Below the pieces are notes generated by a model. The model was not told where the DNA came from. It saw nothing but the letters and a program-made list of their open reading frames with translations, and did no database searches. Below are positions 21,550-33,444 of a stretch of 64,000 nt of DNA, piece after piece. Where the stretch lies: the NCBI GenBank assembly GCA_012932865.1, contig SAXG01000119.1, positions 19,990 through 83,989 of the forward strand, written 5' to 3'. The number at the start of each line of letters is the position of its first letter. Position 1 is the first letter of the stretch. The position numbers were made by a program, and so were the translations under genes. Source of the stretch: Amylostereum areolatum. Taxonomy: Eukaryota; Basidiomycota; Agaricomycetes; Russulales; Stereaceae.

Positions 21550-23759
21550 TCATGCGCGCCGTGAGACCACGAACGCGCCCTCCCACGGCACCTCGCCCAC
21601 ATTCATCGTCATCGCGCGCCAACTCCCCGCGAACACCGTCGCGCCGTGCAGGTACCCGCGAAAGACCCAACGCGCGGCGCGGACTTGCGGGTCGGCCTGC
21701 AGAGATGCCAAAATTTGACAGGGGTACGATTCAGCACGGTATAAAATACGCATATACGTATACCGAGGAAAGAAGGTCGGACACGTACCGGAATCCTCAC
21801 GAGCGCGATCAGCCCGTCCCACGCGCGGACGCGACCCAGGAAAGTGTACCTGCCCCACGCAAGACCGTGGTCGGTGTCCGTCTGCCCGTGTTCAAGAATC
21901 AGCGTCCAGTCTCATGCCGCATAGGCACCGCGAAACCGAAGCGGGGAAGGGGTGGGAGGGTGAGGTGCGCACCTCTCCAGTGAAAACGATGTCCTGAAGC
22001 CCGTCCGAGTCCGACGCCGCCAGACCCGCGTACGCGAAGTCCGCCTCGTAGTCCGCGGGGTTCGGAGGACGCACGGTCTTGTGCTCGGTGCGGTTTCCCG
22101 CGTCGTCGACGATCACCACGCCGTCCTGCCCGTCGTGTTTCCCGTCAGCCCTCCATTGCTGTGGACTCCCGCCAAAGGAGAAGAAGGAAAAGCAAACGCT
22201 CACCCGCTCGTGATGCACCGTCACCGTCGGGAACCACGCGTTCCGTATCCCCTCGTCGCGAATATCGTCCGAAGGGCCGCCGACCGCGGCCGCCCGCTGG
22301 TTCGCGGACGAGGGGGACGCATGCTCGCGCAGACGCATGAACATCGGCCAGATGCTCATCCACGGGTTCATCTCGCTGAAACCCTGCGGGCACTCGAGCG
22401 TGGTGAGCAGGGCGAGGTAGCCGTTGAGCTCCGGGATCTGCGCGCGGGGCGGGTCAGGACTCAGCGGGGGGGAAAGGGAAAGACGGGAGAGGGTGCTACG
22501 CACGAGCAGCTTGCCTTGCCACAGCCCGCTCATGCACCCCGGACGATAGACGTCCCCCCGCGGCGCGAGCGCGGACGGCGCCCAGGGATCGACGCACCGA
22601 CGCATGCGCGCCCACTCGGCGTCGAACCGCGCGCTGCTGCGGGGAACGGGGCGGGGGAGCGCGCCGCGGTGGGCGTTGACCTCGCGGATGTCGGCCTGGG
22701 TCTGGCCTACGTAGCCTGGCACGCGCTCGGTGGGGAGGTGGTCGGGTACGACGAGGGGGACGGCTTCGCGGACGGCGAAGTAGATGAGTTTGGCGGCGGC
22801 GGAGAGCGGGGGCGGGCAAAGGGTGATGGTCTGTTGGTAGTGGGTGTGGGTGTGCGGGGTTGGGGGGCGGTAGGGAGGGTAGGCGCCGTGTGCGTTTTGG
22901 AGGGTGGTTTGTGCGGAGAGCTGGAAGGAATCGGCGAGGGGGAAGTGGTAGTGGTTGTCCGGGGCGAGGAAGGAAGGGTACTGGGCGGGGGGACGGACCG
23001 GGGTGAGCGGGGTGAGGAGATGACGTAGGCTCGCAGTGCAGGAGGATGCTGACCTTGAAAGCCACGACAGTGTAAGGTAGTACCGAATCGACGAGCTCCT
23101 GGCGTCGGTCGGAGCTCTGCGCCGCCAGCATGTCTGTGTCGGGGAAGTCCATGGCCGTCAGCCCGAGGGGAACTACATTCGAAGCGTGGAACGCACGCAC
23201 CGCGATTGAGGGTCAACCAGAGGAGCCAGAGCGCGAGGGTGTTGATCGTGCTCTCGACCTGCCAGCCGCTCTGCAGGCCCTCCCGCAGACGCGTGCGCAC
23301 GAACCGATCGACGAACGCGCCGACGCCTGCCCGCGCGAAGTGCACACGGTTCTTGCCGTCGTCCTCGAGGGCCATGAACAGGAGCGTCCAGAAGTCGGCG
23401 AGAACGGTCGGGGCGTGGATGTCGCCTTGTCGGATGCGCTTGAGGGTGAGGCAGTTTGTGCGGAGTTGGGACGCGAGGTTGGCGGCGTGGAGGACTTCGG
23501 GGCCGAGACGACGACGGGGGGCGTCGGCGTCGAAGAGGTCGGTGAAGAGACGCATGTAGAGGGTGTTGTTACGAGTGTAGGAGAGGACGTTGTAGATGTG
23601 GCGACAAGTGGAGAGCAGGGGAAGGAGCTGGGCGGGTGGACAAGCCGGGGGGTGGTCGTGGGCATCGTCGTCACCGCCGCGGCCGAGCTCGTAGGCGATG
23701 TTCTCTAGGATCTCTGGAGGGATGCGGAGGAGGCGGGGTTGTTGTGCGGGAGCAGCCAT
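21550..23759 (-). CDS. F-box domain protein
   Basis: Likely substrate receptor of an SCF ubiquitin ligase. Seven exons (23759-23201, 23133-23054, 22980-22504, 22437-22204, 22158-21973, 21881-21789, 21696-21550) give 591 residues. The N-terminal F-box reads LRIPPEILENIAYEL (about residues 10-25), with a helical domain after it (LLSTCRHIYNVL). The C-terminal part has a beta-rich block with DSDGLQDIVFTGE, WGRYTFLGRVRAWDGLIALV and VFRGYLHGATVFAGSWR. I recall this layout from many mushroom F-box proteins of unknown target. A TATAAAG box lies at 23831-23837 on the minus strand, about 72 bases before the ATG. Every intron is in frame. Confidence 0.8.
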
Positions 23760-25734
23760 GATTGTGTGGATGTGCGGCGGGAGGGACTGAGAGGCATTGA
23801 ATGGGAGTGGGAAGCGAATGAAGGCGGGTACTTTATAAGTGTAGTGCAAAGCGTGAACGTGTTCTGGAGCCCTGACTGGCGAAGTCACCGCGTCTTCCCC
23901 AAACGTAATCGCCGTCCGCCCGTCCTCCCCTCATTCGTCCGTTCACCTCCCCGCCCCACGGGCCACGCTCCAGGCCTTGCTTATTTAAACCCACAAACGC
24001 CCAACTTGAACGTCCTACTATCTAGTGACCATCCTTACGTTCTCTTTCTCTCGCCCTCAGCGCGCATTCAATCAATATTCAATCGTCAAGTTCACTTGCT
24101 GTGATCGAATAGCATGCACGCTGTTGCCAGCCCCCGCCTCGCGATCTGACCATTATATATAGCAACACATACACTGATTGTGGACACGCATACTCCGCTA
24201 CCCGGTCGGTATGTACATACTTGGTTTTTTTTACTCGCTTCAATCTCGCCTCCTTCGCGTCGCTTCATATCACCCTTTCGAGACCCTCGCCCACCTTCCT
24301 TCTCCGACGGATATATATGTTACTTTGCATGACAGAACCGTATACTTACTTACCACACCCATGTCAGTGTCGGCGACGCGACCAGCCGGTCGTTTGGGCG
24401 CCGAAACAGGCCGAAACGCAATCTTTTCCTTCAGTTTAGGTTACGGATCGAACAACTTGAGGCTTAACATGGACGAGGATGCCGGCGCCCCGTTCTCGAT
24501 TGGTTAATATTAAACAAGGGACAGAACACCGGATAATATGCATTTGGTTATGTATCGCCGTTGGTATATAGTGGTACGTCGACGTTGCTGCTCTGCTGTG
24601 ATCGTTTTTTTCACGTACTGATGCCTGGCATCGCACAACTCCGTCCGAAGCGTGCCCTTAGCATGACGTCAAACTTTCCGTTTTTTCTAACGAACAAAAA
24701 TGATACCACAGAAGGGGGTGAATTGCTATAACGCCCATTTTCCAGCGGGTCCGTGGCTTACTGCGTAGTGCTTCGAAATTCTTGGGGAGGGCGAGTGCCA
24801 GCCTGCAGTGGCGGCGAGCCTGAATGTCGGACAGGCTCCCACCGCCATTTATCTTGCTCCCCGAAATGGACACTCTTCCGTATGTATGATCAGATGCATG
24901 AGAAAGCGTGCATCCTCGTAGACCTGGGCTCTTTGTGCGAGCGGATTGCCAAGAGATCGACTCGGCATGCTCGGCCGGGACCCAGCCCCTCCCACCCCTA
25001 TCGCCTTCGTTCGTTACGTAATTTAAGACTCCCACGGTGTCCATTTTCTTGCTCCAGTCATGTTTTTCGCGCTCGCCACTGGCAGCCGTTCGCCGTTCAA
25101 CTTCCTCGACCGTCGCCCACGGAAGAAGAGCCGGAATTCGGACGTCGTTCCATCTATCTCCTCCTATGCCATCGGTCTTAATCGGCTCAGCGTCCAAGTT
25201 CGGTCCAGCCTGGCCCAGCCCGTCCTGCGACTCCAATGCGAGTGCGCGACTCCCCTCGTTTTCGAATTGCGGATGCCACTTGCCAGCTGACGCGGGGGCG
25301 TGTGTGCCGGTGTGCGTCCATCATGTAAATATAGAGGATGCCATGCATCCGTGCGTACTCACGGGAATCCCAGCGAACGCCTGATTGCGCTGCAACTTGA
25401 AGCCTGTACTTATCAGAACCTGATGACCCGACTTCATCACCGTTCAAGTAATTTGGGCGTTGCGCCCGCTCTTTTAGGCAGGTGACTCCAGCTGAGCAGG
25501 TCATGTACCCAGCTCGGAACGACGCGGCAACTCAATGCGAAGGGTTCCGAAGGACAGAAGTTCTTCGCTGTGTTCTTCCTATCACTTCGGTATCAATTAT
25601 CAGCTCGTGATTCCCATCTACGGTGGAAATTCTGGTGGACGCCAAAGCGGCAGGTTGCTTCAAGGTATGACCTATATACGACGTACCGCCATTGGGACAC
25701 TCTCACGGACACTTCCCCGTCGCCCATACACAAC
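23760..25734. other. long intergenic stretch, no confident gene
   Basis: Nearly 2 kb between divergent genes. A minus-strand frame at 24658-25236 (192 codons) is preceded by a plausible splice donor near 25369 and acceptor near 25291. I recognise no family and cannot support it. The right end carries the promoter of the 25735 copy, with TATATA near 25675. Confidence 0.4.
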
Positions 25735-27370
25735 ATGTCCCCGCCCACAGACCCAGACGCAGCGCATGCACTTCTGAGTCAAATGGGGGAGCTTCTGGAC
25801 CGATACTCGACACTGGAATCCGCTCTCCGTCGGGAGGAACTTCATACTACGCCCTCAAGAGAAAAGGACCGGGACGTCGTCTTGCTGACGGGCTCAACGG
25901 GACGGCTGGGCTCGTACATCCTTGCGCAGCTCATGGTGAACCCCCGCGTGCGAAAGGTGTACGCGCTGAATAGGGCCGCCGCCGCCCCGTTGAAGGAGAG
26001 ACATGTGCGCGCGTTCGAGACGTACGATCTCGACGCTGGGCTGCTCGACGCCTCCCCGGGCAAGGTCGAGCTCCTCGTCTGAAACCTGGCCGAGGACAAT
26101 CTGGGTCTGTCGGAGGCGGTATATCGAGAGGTGCGCGTCGCGTCTCTCCTGATGGTGTTCGCGCGAACGCCAATCACGTCCGGGGAACGCGTGTAGATCC
26201 AACAATCCGTCACGGTCATCGTCAACAACGGTACGCATCGGCCTTCGATAAAATTCCAACGCTCCCCGCATTTTCTCGTCCTGAAATGTGTTTGCAGCAT
26301 GGGCCCTCAACTTCAAAGCGCCTTTAGTCAAGTTTGAACCTCTTCTCAAAGGGTTGCGGAACCTGGCCCACCTGTCCCTCTCCTCTCCGCGATCTCCCCC
26401 GCCCCTCCTGGCGTTCGTCAGCACGGTTTTGGTCTGGTGGAGTGCGTATATCGCCGCCCTCGCTGCAGCGACTCCCTTCGCTAACCAGCGCGTCCCCGGC
26501 CACCGGTCTCCTCCGCAGACCACCCCTCAGGCAAGCCGAAACCCGAGACGCTGATCGCCGATCCACGCATCGCGGTTCACAGCGGCTACAGCGAGAGCAA
26601 GTGGATCGCGGAGACGCTCCTCGCGCGCCTCGCCTCGTCCCACGGTGCGTCCCCAGAGTGCCCACCGTGATGTCGACCCGACCCGTACGATTTCCCGAGG
26701 CGTAGGACTGCCCACGACGATCATCCGCCTCGGCCAGCTCATCGGCGACTCCAAAACCGGCTCGTGGAACACGGACGAATGGATCCCGGCCATCATCAAG
26801 CTCGCCCAGGACCCCCACATCCGCTCCGTGCCCTTGCTCACCCAGGTTCGTCCGTCCCCCTTGTGTGCGTCACCCGCGCCCGTTCTCGCCTCTCAAGTGC
26901 TCGCCCAATAGATAACGCGGTCGATCGCACCTGATCTAGCGGCGCAGGTGCTTCTCGACATGGTCTCTCTGGGAGATTCCGACTCTGAGCGCCCCGACGC
27001 CGGCGCCGTGAGGGTGTCCGTCCCGGAGAATCCCCGTGTCCTACAACTCGTCCATCCGACGGCCACACCCGCGAGCGTATTCACCTCCGCGCTCTGCACG
27101 CTCACCCATCTCCCTGCGCTCCCCGCCCCCACGTGGCTCGCCGCCCTCCGCGCGCACGCCCACACGCCGCAGCAACGCGCGATGCTCGGGTTCCTGGCGC
27201 AGGCGCTGCCCGCGCTCGAGTACGAGTTCCATTTCGAGTATGCGAAGGCGCTGGAGAGCAGCGAGACGATGCGGCGGTTGCGGGATGTACCGGCACTGAG
27301 CGAGGAGGACGTGCGGAGGTGGTTGGGGTGGCTGGAGAAACGAGAGGGGCAGAGGACGGCGAGGTTGTGA
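25735..27370 (+). pseudogene. thioester-reductase-like protein, copy 2, with internal TGA
   Basis: Same six-exon design as the gene at 17479: exons 25735-26130, 26197-26230, 26298-26441, 26519-26644, 26706-26845 and 26912-27370. Exon lengths 34, 126 and 140 are identical in both. It would give 432 residues but for one in-frame TGA at 26080-26082. There copy 1 has a glycine (LLVGDM against LLV-stop-NL). All else is kept: VVLLTGSTGRLGSYILAQL, VTVIVNNAW, the YxxxK in GYSESKWIAETLL, and IIRLGQLIGDSKTGSWN. All splice sites are canonical. It could be a very young pseudogene, a sequencing error, or rarely a readthrough site. The truncated product (115 residues) keeps only part of the cofactor fold. 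Confidence 0.8.
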
Positions 27371-27749
27371 GCGGCCCGGGTGCAGACTGCCAGTGGTACA
27401 GCTGCTACACCATATGTGTGGTTGTTATCTTCGTCCCGATTGTATGTAACCTTTATCTGCTATCCGTCGACTCGATGCGCTTGGCGGCGAAAGGTCAAGC
27501 CCATACCTTCTTTAAAGTTGGAAATCGGGCTACGCCTCGACGAGGATGCGAGGGTTGTGACAATCACAAAACACACCTCTGTAACACAACAGCTTTTATT
27601 TAACACGGATCTTCTGTACTGGCACTGGCATATGGTACACCGTTTCGTTCTGTACGTGTGGTTTTTCACCGTGGATAGAGTATGACGCGGTACTAGACGA
27701 GGTGTTAGGTGATGATCAGCGCTTGCGAGAGCGAAGCGAAGAAAGAGTG
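27371..27749. other. short convergent intergenic region
   Basis: This gap lies between the 3' ends of the reductase copy and the F-box gene on the other strand. Nothing was recognised. Confidence 0.5.
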
Positions 27750-29592
27750 TTAGATTAAAGAGCGAGTACGAAGCGGGGGAACCTCACCTAGCACAAGCCC
27801 CCGCATTTCCTCAACCCAGGGCTCTCCTTTATACTTGCGCGGAATCCTCAGCTCTTCAAGCATCATTTTGTGCTCGTTCAACATGCGAAGGTACTCCACG
27901 ATAGGTCCATGATTCAATGTGAGCGTCCAAGCCATCCCTGCCTCGGCCTGTTTTGAATGCGCAGCTCGCCTCGTAGAATCTTCGAAGATCCAAAGCCTGG
28001 AAAATATAAAGTGTGGGGGGAGCCGTGCTCGATGTTCCTCCGGGCTATCGGATAGAAATGGGCCAACAACGGAAGTCAGGGCGTGGAAGAGATCGACTGC
28101 CGTTCTCTCGGTGATGCGGAGCCATGGGACATGCGTCACTTGTTGCAGAAATACAACGTAACTGTTGATCGAATGTTGGTACGCAGAGCTAAGAGACAGC
28201 TCGAGGACGTCCTGTGTGGAAACGCCATACTTGACAAGATCCGGGAGATTTGGGGAAAGCTCGCGCTCAACAGTCGCTGTGCCAGTCGGATGCACACCAC
28301 GGCGCCACCTGATGGTCAAGTCGCCCTGTTCCTTCGACAACATCTCAGATAGCTCGTTCGACGGCGTCTGTCGAACACCTATTGAAGTGGCCATCGACTG
28401 GTGTAGGAGATCTCCAACGGGTTCCAAGAAAACGGACAAGCACTTTGATCCTCCATACTGCATGAAGCGTCGCTTGATGGCCCGGATATCCCATCCACTG
28501 TACACCGCGATTTCTATGACGAGTTGTGTGTGTTCCGGTGGCATGATGGATTCGAGGAACTTGGGCCCCTCCACGGAACAGATGAATGCCCTGACATGGA
28601 GGCGTAACAAGGAAACTGGAAAATGTATGACGGAATTGGTTGTGGGGACTCCATGGACTGCAGGAAGATTAACCGGAAAAAAATCTTGAATCAGAAGGAC
28701 CTCGAGGCGGGTCATTCGTCGAAATAACGTATTCATGTCTGCGACAACAACTGAAGGCTGGACCCTCGCGGCAAAGATAAGCTCGAGTTCAACAAGTTGC
28801 GAAAATAGCGAGGCCTCCCAGGATATGTAGCAATCCACCGTTGACAGCCTCGTCAGCTTTGGAGCATTGGAGAGAATTTCTGGTGGGAAGCGAGAGGAAC
28901 CAGTAGACAATCTCAAGTCAACGGATTCGAGAAGGGGCATGGATTGGGTAAGAACAGAGACCACGTCGGTGGGGTTCGGACGGTCACCCCATGAACCCCC
29001 GGGTTGAAAGATCCTGAGTTTGCGTATGCGAGAGCGATGGTTTGCCAGTATCGTGGTTGTAAGGAATCCGGGAAGACGAACGTGGTCTGCTTCAGTGCGG
29101 GCGTCGACAAAAATCGGCATCGAGGCGGATCTTTCCAAGAGCATCTCCCCCCATTTTTGAGGCATCTGAGGTATGGATATATCGACCCATAGCGCAGGGG
29201 TAGCAAGTGCAATCTATATTGATGTATTGGTAAGTGACGAGTGCAAAGGCGCCACATGGACCTCATACCTTTCGCCAACGATGGCATGTGTGGATCAATA
29301 TCGCGTACCCAACATACATGGGTGTCCACGAGTCCTTCTGCGTGCTTTCATGCGTAGAATCCGCCCGGACAAAAGCGAAGATCGAGGCAAGGAGCTCTGA
29401 GGGCAGGCGGGACACGGGTAGATATTTGTGGTTCCGATTGCGCTTGACGAGGATGATCATGTTTTCAAGCGCGGAGATTTCCTCTTCTACCTCAGCGTGC
29501 GATATGCTTGCTTCGGAAAGTGGAGATTGGTCGAGAAGTGCCCGTTTGTCGGCGACGGATAGCCAGAACTCACTGCGATCGACAACGGGCAT
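27750..29592 (-). CDS. F-box protein with leucine-rich C-terminal region
   Basis: Two exons (29592-29269, 29213-27750) give 595 residues. A short N-terminal coiled coil (EVEEEISALENMI) precedes the F-box (LPVSRLPSELLASIFAFV, about residues 57-75). CHRWRKIALATPALWVDI then spans the intron. This is the typical start of mushroom F-box proteins. The rest is a long irregular leucine-rich array (for example LLESVDLRLS, LEVLLIQDFF). The target is unknown. It shows no close relation to the duplicated F-box pair at 11.3 and 48.6 kb. A possible extra donor near the stop (TAG|GTGAGG, about 27786) could alter the last residues. Confidence 0.75.
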
Positions 29593-30091
29593 TTGTTAGA
29601 CGACGTAGCGAGGCACAATCGGTACGACTCGCCTTGCGCAAGGTCGTGACATCAGCAAGTATGCAGTCGCGGAAGTACTGCAATGTGCATGAATGCAGAT
29701 TTACCGTCTTCACAGGAGAAGACACGTTTGAGAGACCGGCTGGCACGCGACAGCTTCGAAATACTCACCTGCTACTACTAGTCTCTCGAAGGTGGGGCCT
29801 CTCCTATGGGAGGTTGTGTATACGAAGCTATACAAAGTCGTACGGTGAGAAAGCGAGTTTCAATTTCAAATTTTGAGCCCGACTGCCATGCTCGTGGGTA
29901 AACGTGCCACGTGACACAAACACGTCCACACCCGTACTGCCAGTGCCAATTCTTTTCCGATGAGACCGAAGAATATACACAGTAGTTGCAATTATAAAAC
30001 ATATTTACTGTATATTTTTACACGCAGAGACAAACCTATCCCCCCCTCCACCTTCGTCCCCACTGTCCCCACTGCCCTGCCCGTCGCAAGC
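29593..30091. other. intergenic, no gene seen
   Basis: Promoter side of the F-box gene and 3' side of the small gene to the right. No supported frame. Confidence 0.5.
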
Positions 30092-30544
30092 TCACCAGTA
30101 ATACCACCTTCCCTCATGAGGCACGTACATCGTCCTCGCGTACGGAGTTGGGTAAACGACCTGCGCTGCATACACAGGAGCCGCGGCGTACCATACCGGC
30201 GCCACGTGAGGATATAGCGGCTTCGGTATCACAGGCGTTATAGGCGACGCGGGGACTCGCTTCTTGGACTTCCAAAAGGGTGTGCGTGTCGTGTAGTATT
30301 GAGGACTGATTGTTGGGAGATCAATGAAGGCCTGTTTGGTGGGAGAAGGCTCGGGGACGGCTTTGGTGGCGGCTTTTGATTTTGGGAGTTTGGAGGGCGG
30401 GCTTGAGGGCGGGCATAGGTACCACGTCTCGCGCCGGTATATGGTGGGCTGTGCTATGAGAGGCGTCGGAATGTATTCCTGTCAACGAAGGAATATAAAC
30501 ATACCGACGGAAGGAAGCGCGACGACCCTGTCTTTGTAGTGCAT
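30092..30544 (-). CDS. small Tyr/Pro-rich protein, 133 residues
   Basis: Exon 1 is 30544-30505 (40 bases) and exon 2 is 30453-30092. Joined, they read MHYKDRVVALPSVAQPTIYR and continue RETWYLCPP. Then come a Lys/Ser/Pro-rich middle and a Tyr/Ala/Pro-rich tail ending GRWYYW. There is no signal peptide, membrane span or known domain. The gene at 32659-33444 has the same design: a tiny first exon and the motif Y-[RQ]-[RK]-E-x-W followed by prolines. The two look like distant paralogues. Function unknown. The long second exon lacks an early ATG, so the gene is easy to miss by simple frame scanning. Confidence 0.55.
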
Positions 30545-31678
30545 GTCGACCGTATTGTTATGTTGTCGGTGCGCGTGTCGTTAGCGTCTGCTATAAGCCA
30601 ACGCATGGCCGCTCCGTGAGTACAAAATAATCAAACCGTATACGAGTGACGAGATATACCTACACGGTGATGGATGGATTTGGCGAGGTAGGATGTGGGA
30701 GTTTGAACAAATCGTCAAGAGAGAGGAGATGGAAACGCGATCGGGGTTGAGATGAGAGAGAAGAGTGTTGTCCTTTCTCCCCCACATTGCAGGCCTTATA
30801 AGCGAGCGCGGCACCCCTTTCCGTCCCGAGATGTCTTCGAATATCCCTCAGCAGGCTGTGATATACAAGGAAGGGATGGATCCGACCTTGGCACAGCTGT
30901 ACCGTGCCGCGTGGGATAGCATTGTGGAGTCCAGACGGTCGAAGCTACGGGGCATCGCTCGTACACGGCGTCACGGATAGATGGCATCTCGAAGCGGCTC
31001 ACTCGTCCAGGGCGCAGAGTGTTGCCGTGTTGAGTATGTTTCAAGGCGCCCACGCATATTTCTTGATGATTCTAAGAGATGAGTAGAGCGGTAGTATGCG
31101 CCTGGGGATACCGGCATCGTGACGTACGCATGTTCGAGAAGGTGTGGGTGCATTCTGAGTTTTGTCTGAAGGCATGTCCACGAGCGTAATGCCCAAGTGG
31201 CCTCTGCCGGTGAGGGAGAAGCGGTTCAGATCACTTCAACTGTGTTATCGGACGAATGGCATCGTACCATCGTGACTGTACAGAGAAGCATGAATTCTGT
31301 CAGATGGGTTGTCGTCAAACACATCCTACGTACATGTATCACGAAGGCTAACCGGTCGCTTTCCTCGCGCGTCGAACAGGGTCCCCGCGATGTTGATTAT
31401 CGAGCTCGCAAATAAAACCAACGGGATCCCGCAGCTGTCATCTGCGCCTGTGAGAATGCGCAGATGATGCCGGGACCATATCCGAAAGGGATCGGCAAAG
31501 TCTCCGAAATAAAAATTCTAGCGTTCAGGTTATCACTCCGAGACCTTCATTGCATTCATCGAAAAGCGAACACACTGAACCAGGAAGGGCAGGCGGTGTC
31601 CTTGGGTTGATCCTACACAACTCACGGTGAACGCCCGAGGCAGGAAGTGTTGTGATCCTTCGGAGTTAGTGTCTTTCT
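30545..31678. other. intergenic, no confident gene
   Basis: Only short frames on both strands. Promoter of the small gene at the left end; the remainder is unassigned. Confidence 0.4.
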
Positions 31679-32522
31679 TCAGTAGCTGGATGACGCACAG
31701 GGATCCGCCCACTTCGGGGAAAGCGTGTTGAGGACTTCTGTTGCGTATCCCGTGCACCCGCCCACCCCGAGGCGCAATACGCTCTGAGACAGAGTGTTGC
31801 GAGCTTGCCCTGTGATCTGCCGTTTTCCAGCTTCATCGCCAGTTCAACACACGCAAGCACTTACCGCATTGCGCAATAATGAGAATTGAAGAGACGACCA
31901 ACGAGAACAAACGGCACTGGAAGGCCTGTGCACCAAACCGAGAGCATACCGACGGAAGACGGCGAGAGGTCCTGTGGCACTGGGATAAGGCCCGGGAGAA
32001 GAAGGGTAAGTGCCACCGACAAGGGCAGTACAACGGCGGGCGGAATCAGCACAACGGGAGGTCATTCCGAAAAGCGCGTGGTGTGGCGGGTGCAGGTGTC
32101 ATGGACGCAGCTCGCTTTGGCGATGAATACATCGGTGCCTCGACTTCGGTATACAAAATCCTACAAGAGGTTCTCAACGACCGTCGACCCAAAGCAGAAG
32201 GGATCAATAAACGCACCAATGAGCGACCGCTCCCCTCGAAGTGTGAGCTTGACGTAGTCTCGTTCCCAGACGTGAGGGAGGGAGTTGTGCAGGGGATGAT
32301 TACAGAGGAGGCGCGCCGGTTCGAGTGGGAAAACGTCAGGATACGAGACTAAGCCTGACGGACAACTGACGTCGACGCGGTCTCCCAACAGATTACCGCC
32401 TCACCCAGCCCGTTCCGAGCCCTGTTCAACCACCATTTCACACCGAGTGCGTACACCTCAAGCTCGGATTCACCGAGCGATCGCTGCTTCAGTTCGACAA
32501 GAGAAAAGATTGACGGATCCAT
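31679..32522 (-). other. degenerate or unresolved membrane-protein locus
   Basis: Pieces look coding on the minus strand. An N-terminal block starts at 32522 (MDPSIFSLVELKQRSLGESE) with a clean GT-AG intron at 32404-32355. A hydrophobic block lies near 32050-31865 (VVLPLSVALTLLLPGLIPV, then a second hydrophobic stretch). A spliced end carries LGVGGCTGYATEVLNTL and a stop at 31679. An in-frame TGA just before the first hydrophobic block has no acceptor to bypass it, so the pieces cannot be joined into one frame. A broken gene is the simplest reading. Confidence 0.3.
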
Positions 32523-32658
32523 TTGCGAGATAGGGAGTGCGTACAAGGGAAGGCAACAAAAGCCCAATCGTCAAAAGCATATGAGGAGCGTAAGCGCGAA
32601 CGACAAACGAACGATGTGAGAAAAAGACGATTTTCCCTGTGTAAACAAATCGGACACT

Positions 32659-33444
32659 TCACCTTCGTCCCTGACGGGACTGTGAACCCTGGGAAGGATG
32701 CACCGACGGTGGTTGATTACCACGGCGCACGCTAGGAGGCCCTTGGCGAGAATTATGTACGCCGGGCGGAGGTCCGGAGGGCGGGAAAAGGGGTGGAGGC
32801 GGTCCAGGAGGTGGTCCAGGAGGTGGAAGGATGGGAGGAGGAGGTCCTGAAGGAGGTAGAGAGCGATGGCTCCTGTATGATGCCGGCCGCGGCGGCGGGG
32901 GGGATCGAAGGGGGGGAAGGGGTGGTTGGAAAGGCGGCGCGGGGGCGGCAGGAGGAGGAGGAGGTGGTGGTGGTGGTGGTGGTGGTGATAGTGTTGGCGG
33001 CCCGTTTCCTGGATGGCGACGTGGGCGTGCTGGTGGCTGTGCTGGTGGCTGTGCTGGCGGAGGAGAACGTACGGCGCGGGCGAGAGGTGGGAGTCGAGCT
33101 GGGTTACCACCCCCGTGCGGAGGAGGCGGCGCCTGTGGGAGCTGCGCAGGTGGTGGCGGAAGCGACTGTGGGGGAGGAAGTGCGCGTGGTTGATGTGGAG
33201 GGGCCAGTCCAGGGCGAGTAGCAGGTTTCGTCCGCGATGGCGGTGGCGGTATACGCGACCTTCCGCCCCGGTCCACGTACGGAGGATAGACCCAAACTTC
33301 CTTCTGGTACCATACTGGCTCTCCGCTATGTCCTCCCCCTTCATAAAGCGAAACCAGTTGACCTAGGATCGATAAAATAGGGGGTGTGGAGGACGTACCT
33401 CGCGTGACGACGACCTCTTTGCGATATACCGTCCGCTCTGCCAT
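32659..33444 (-). CDS. proline-rich protein with N-terminal Tyr/Trp motif
   Basis: Starts MAERTVYRKEVVVTR. With a 36-base intron (33398-33363) removed, it gives 249 residues. The intron has no stop and a length divisible by three, so the unspliced form (261 residues) is also open. After GEPVWYQKEVWVYPPYVDR the protein is almost entirely Pro-rich, with a 12-proline run coded by a GGT/CCA-type microsatellite (about 32966-32988 on the plus strand). It shares exon layout and the YxxExW motif with the gene at 30092-30544. Function unknown; an extended, interaction-prone tail is likely. Confidence 0.5.
   Translation of the reverse strand: MAERTVYRKEVVVTRGTSSTPPILSILGQLVSLYEGGGHSGEPVWYQKEVWVYPPYVDRGGRSRIPPPPSRTKPATRPGLAPPHQPRALPPPQSLPPPPAQLPQAPPPPHGGGNPARLPPLARAVRSPPPAQPPAQPPARPRRHPGNGPPTLSPPPPPPPPPPPPAAPAPPFQPPLPPLRSPPPPRPASYRSHRSLPPSGPPPPILPPPGPPPGPPPPLFPPSGPPPGVHNSRQGPPSVRRGNQPPSVHPSQGSQSRQGRR

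Noticed and set aside
20751..21602. 283-codon minus-strand frame
   Set aside because: Overlaps the last exon of the F-box gene, has atypical composition and no recognisable family.
22081..23028. 315-codon plus-strand frame
   Set aside because: Antisense shadow of the F-box gene exons, rich in Gly/Arg/Val.
32571..33344. 257-codon alternate frame rich in His and Arg
   Set aside because: A shadow of the proline-rich gene in another frame; the His run is the same microsatellite.
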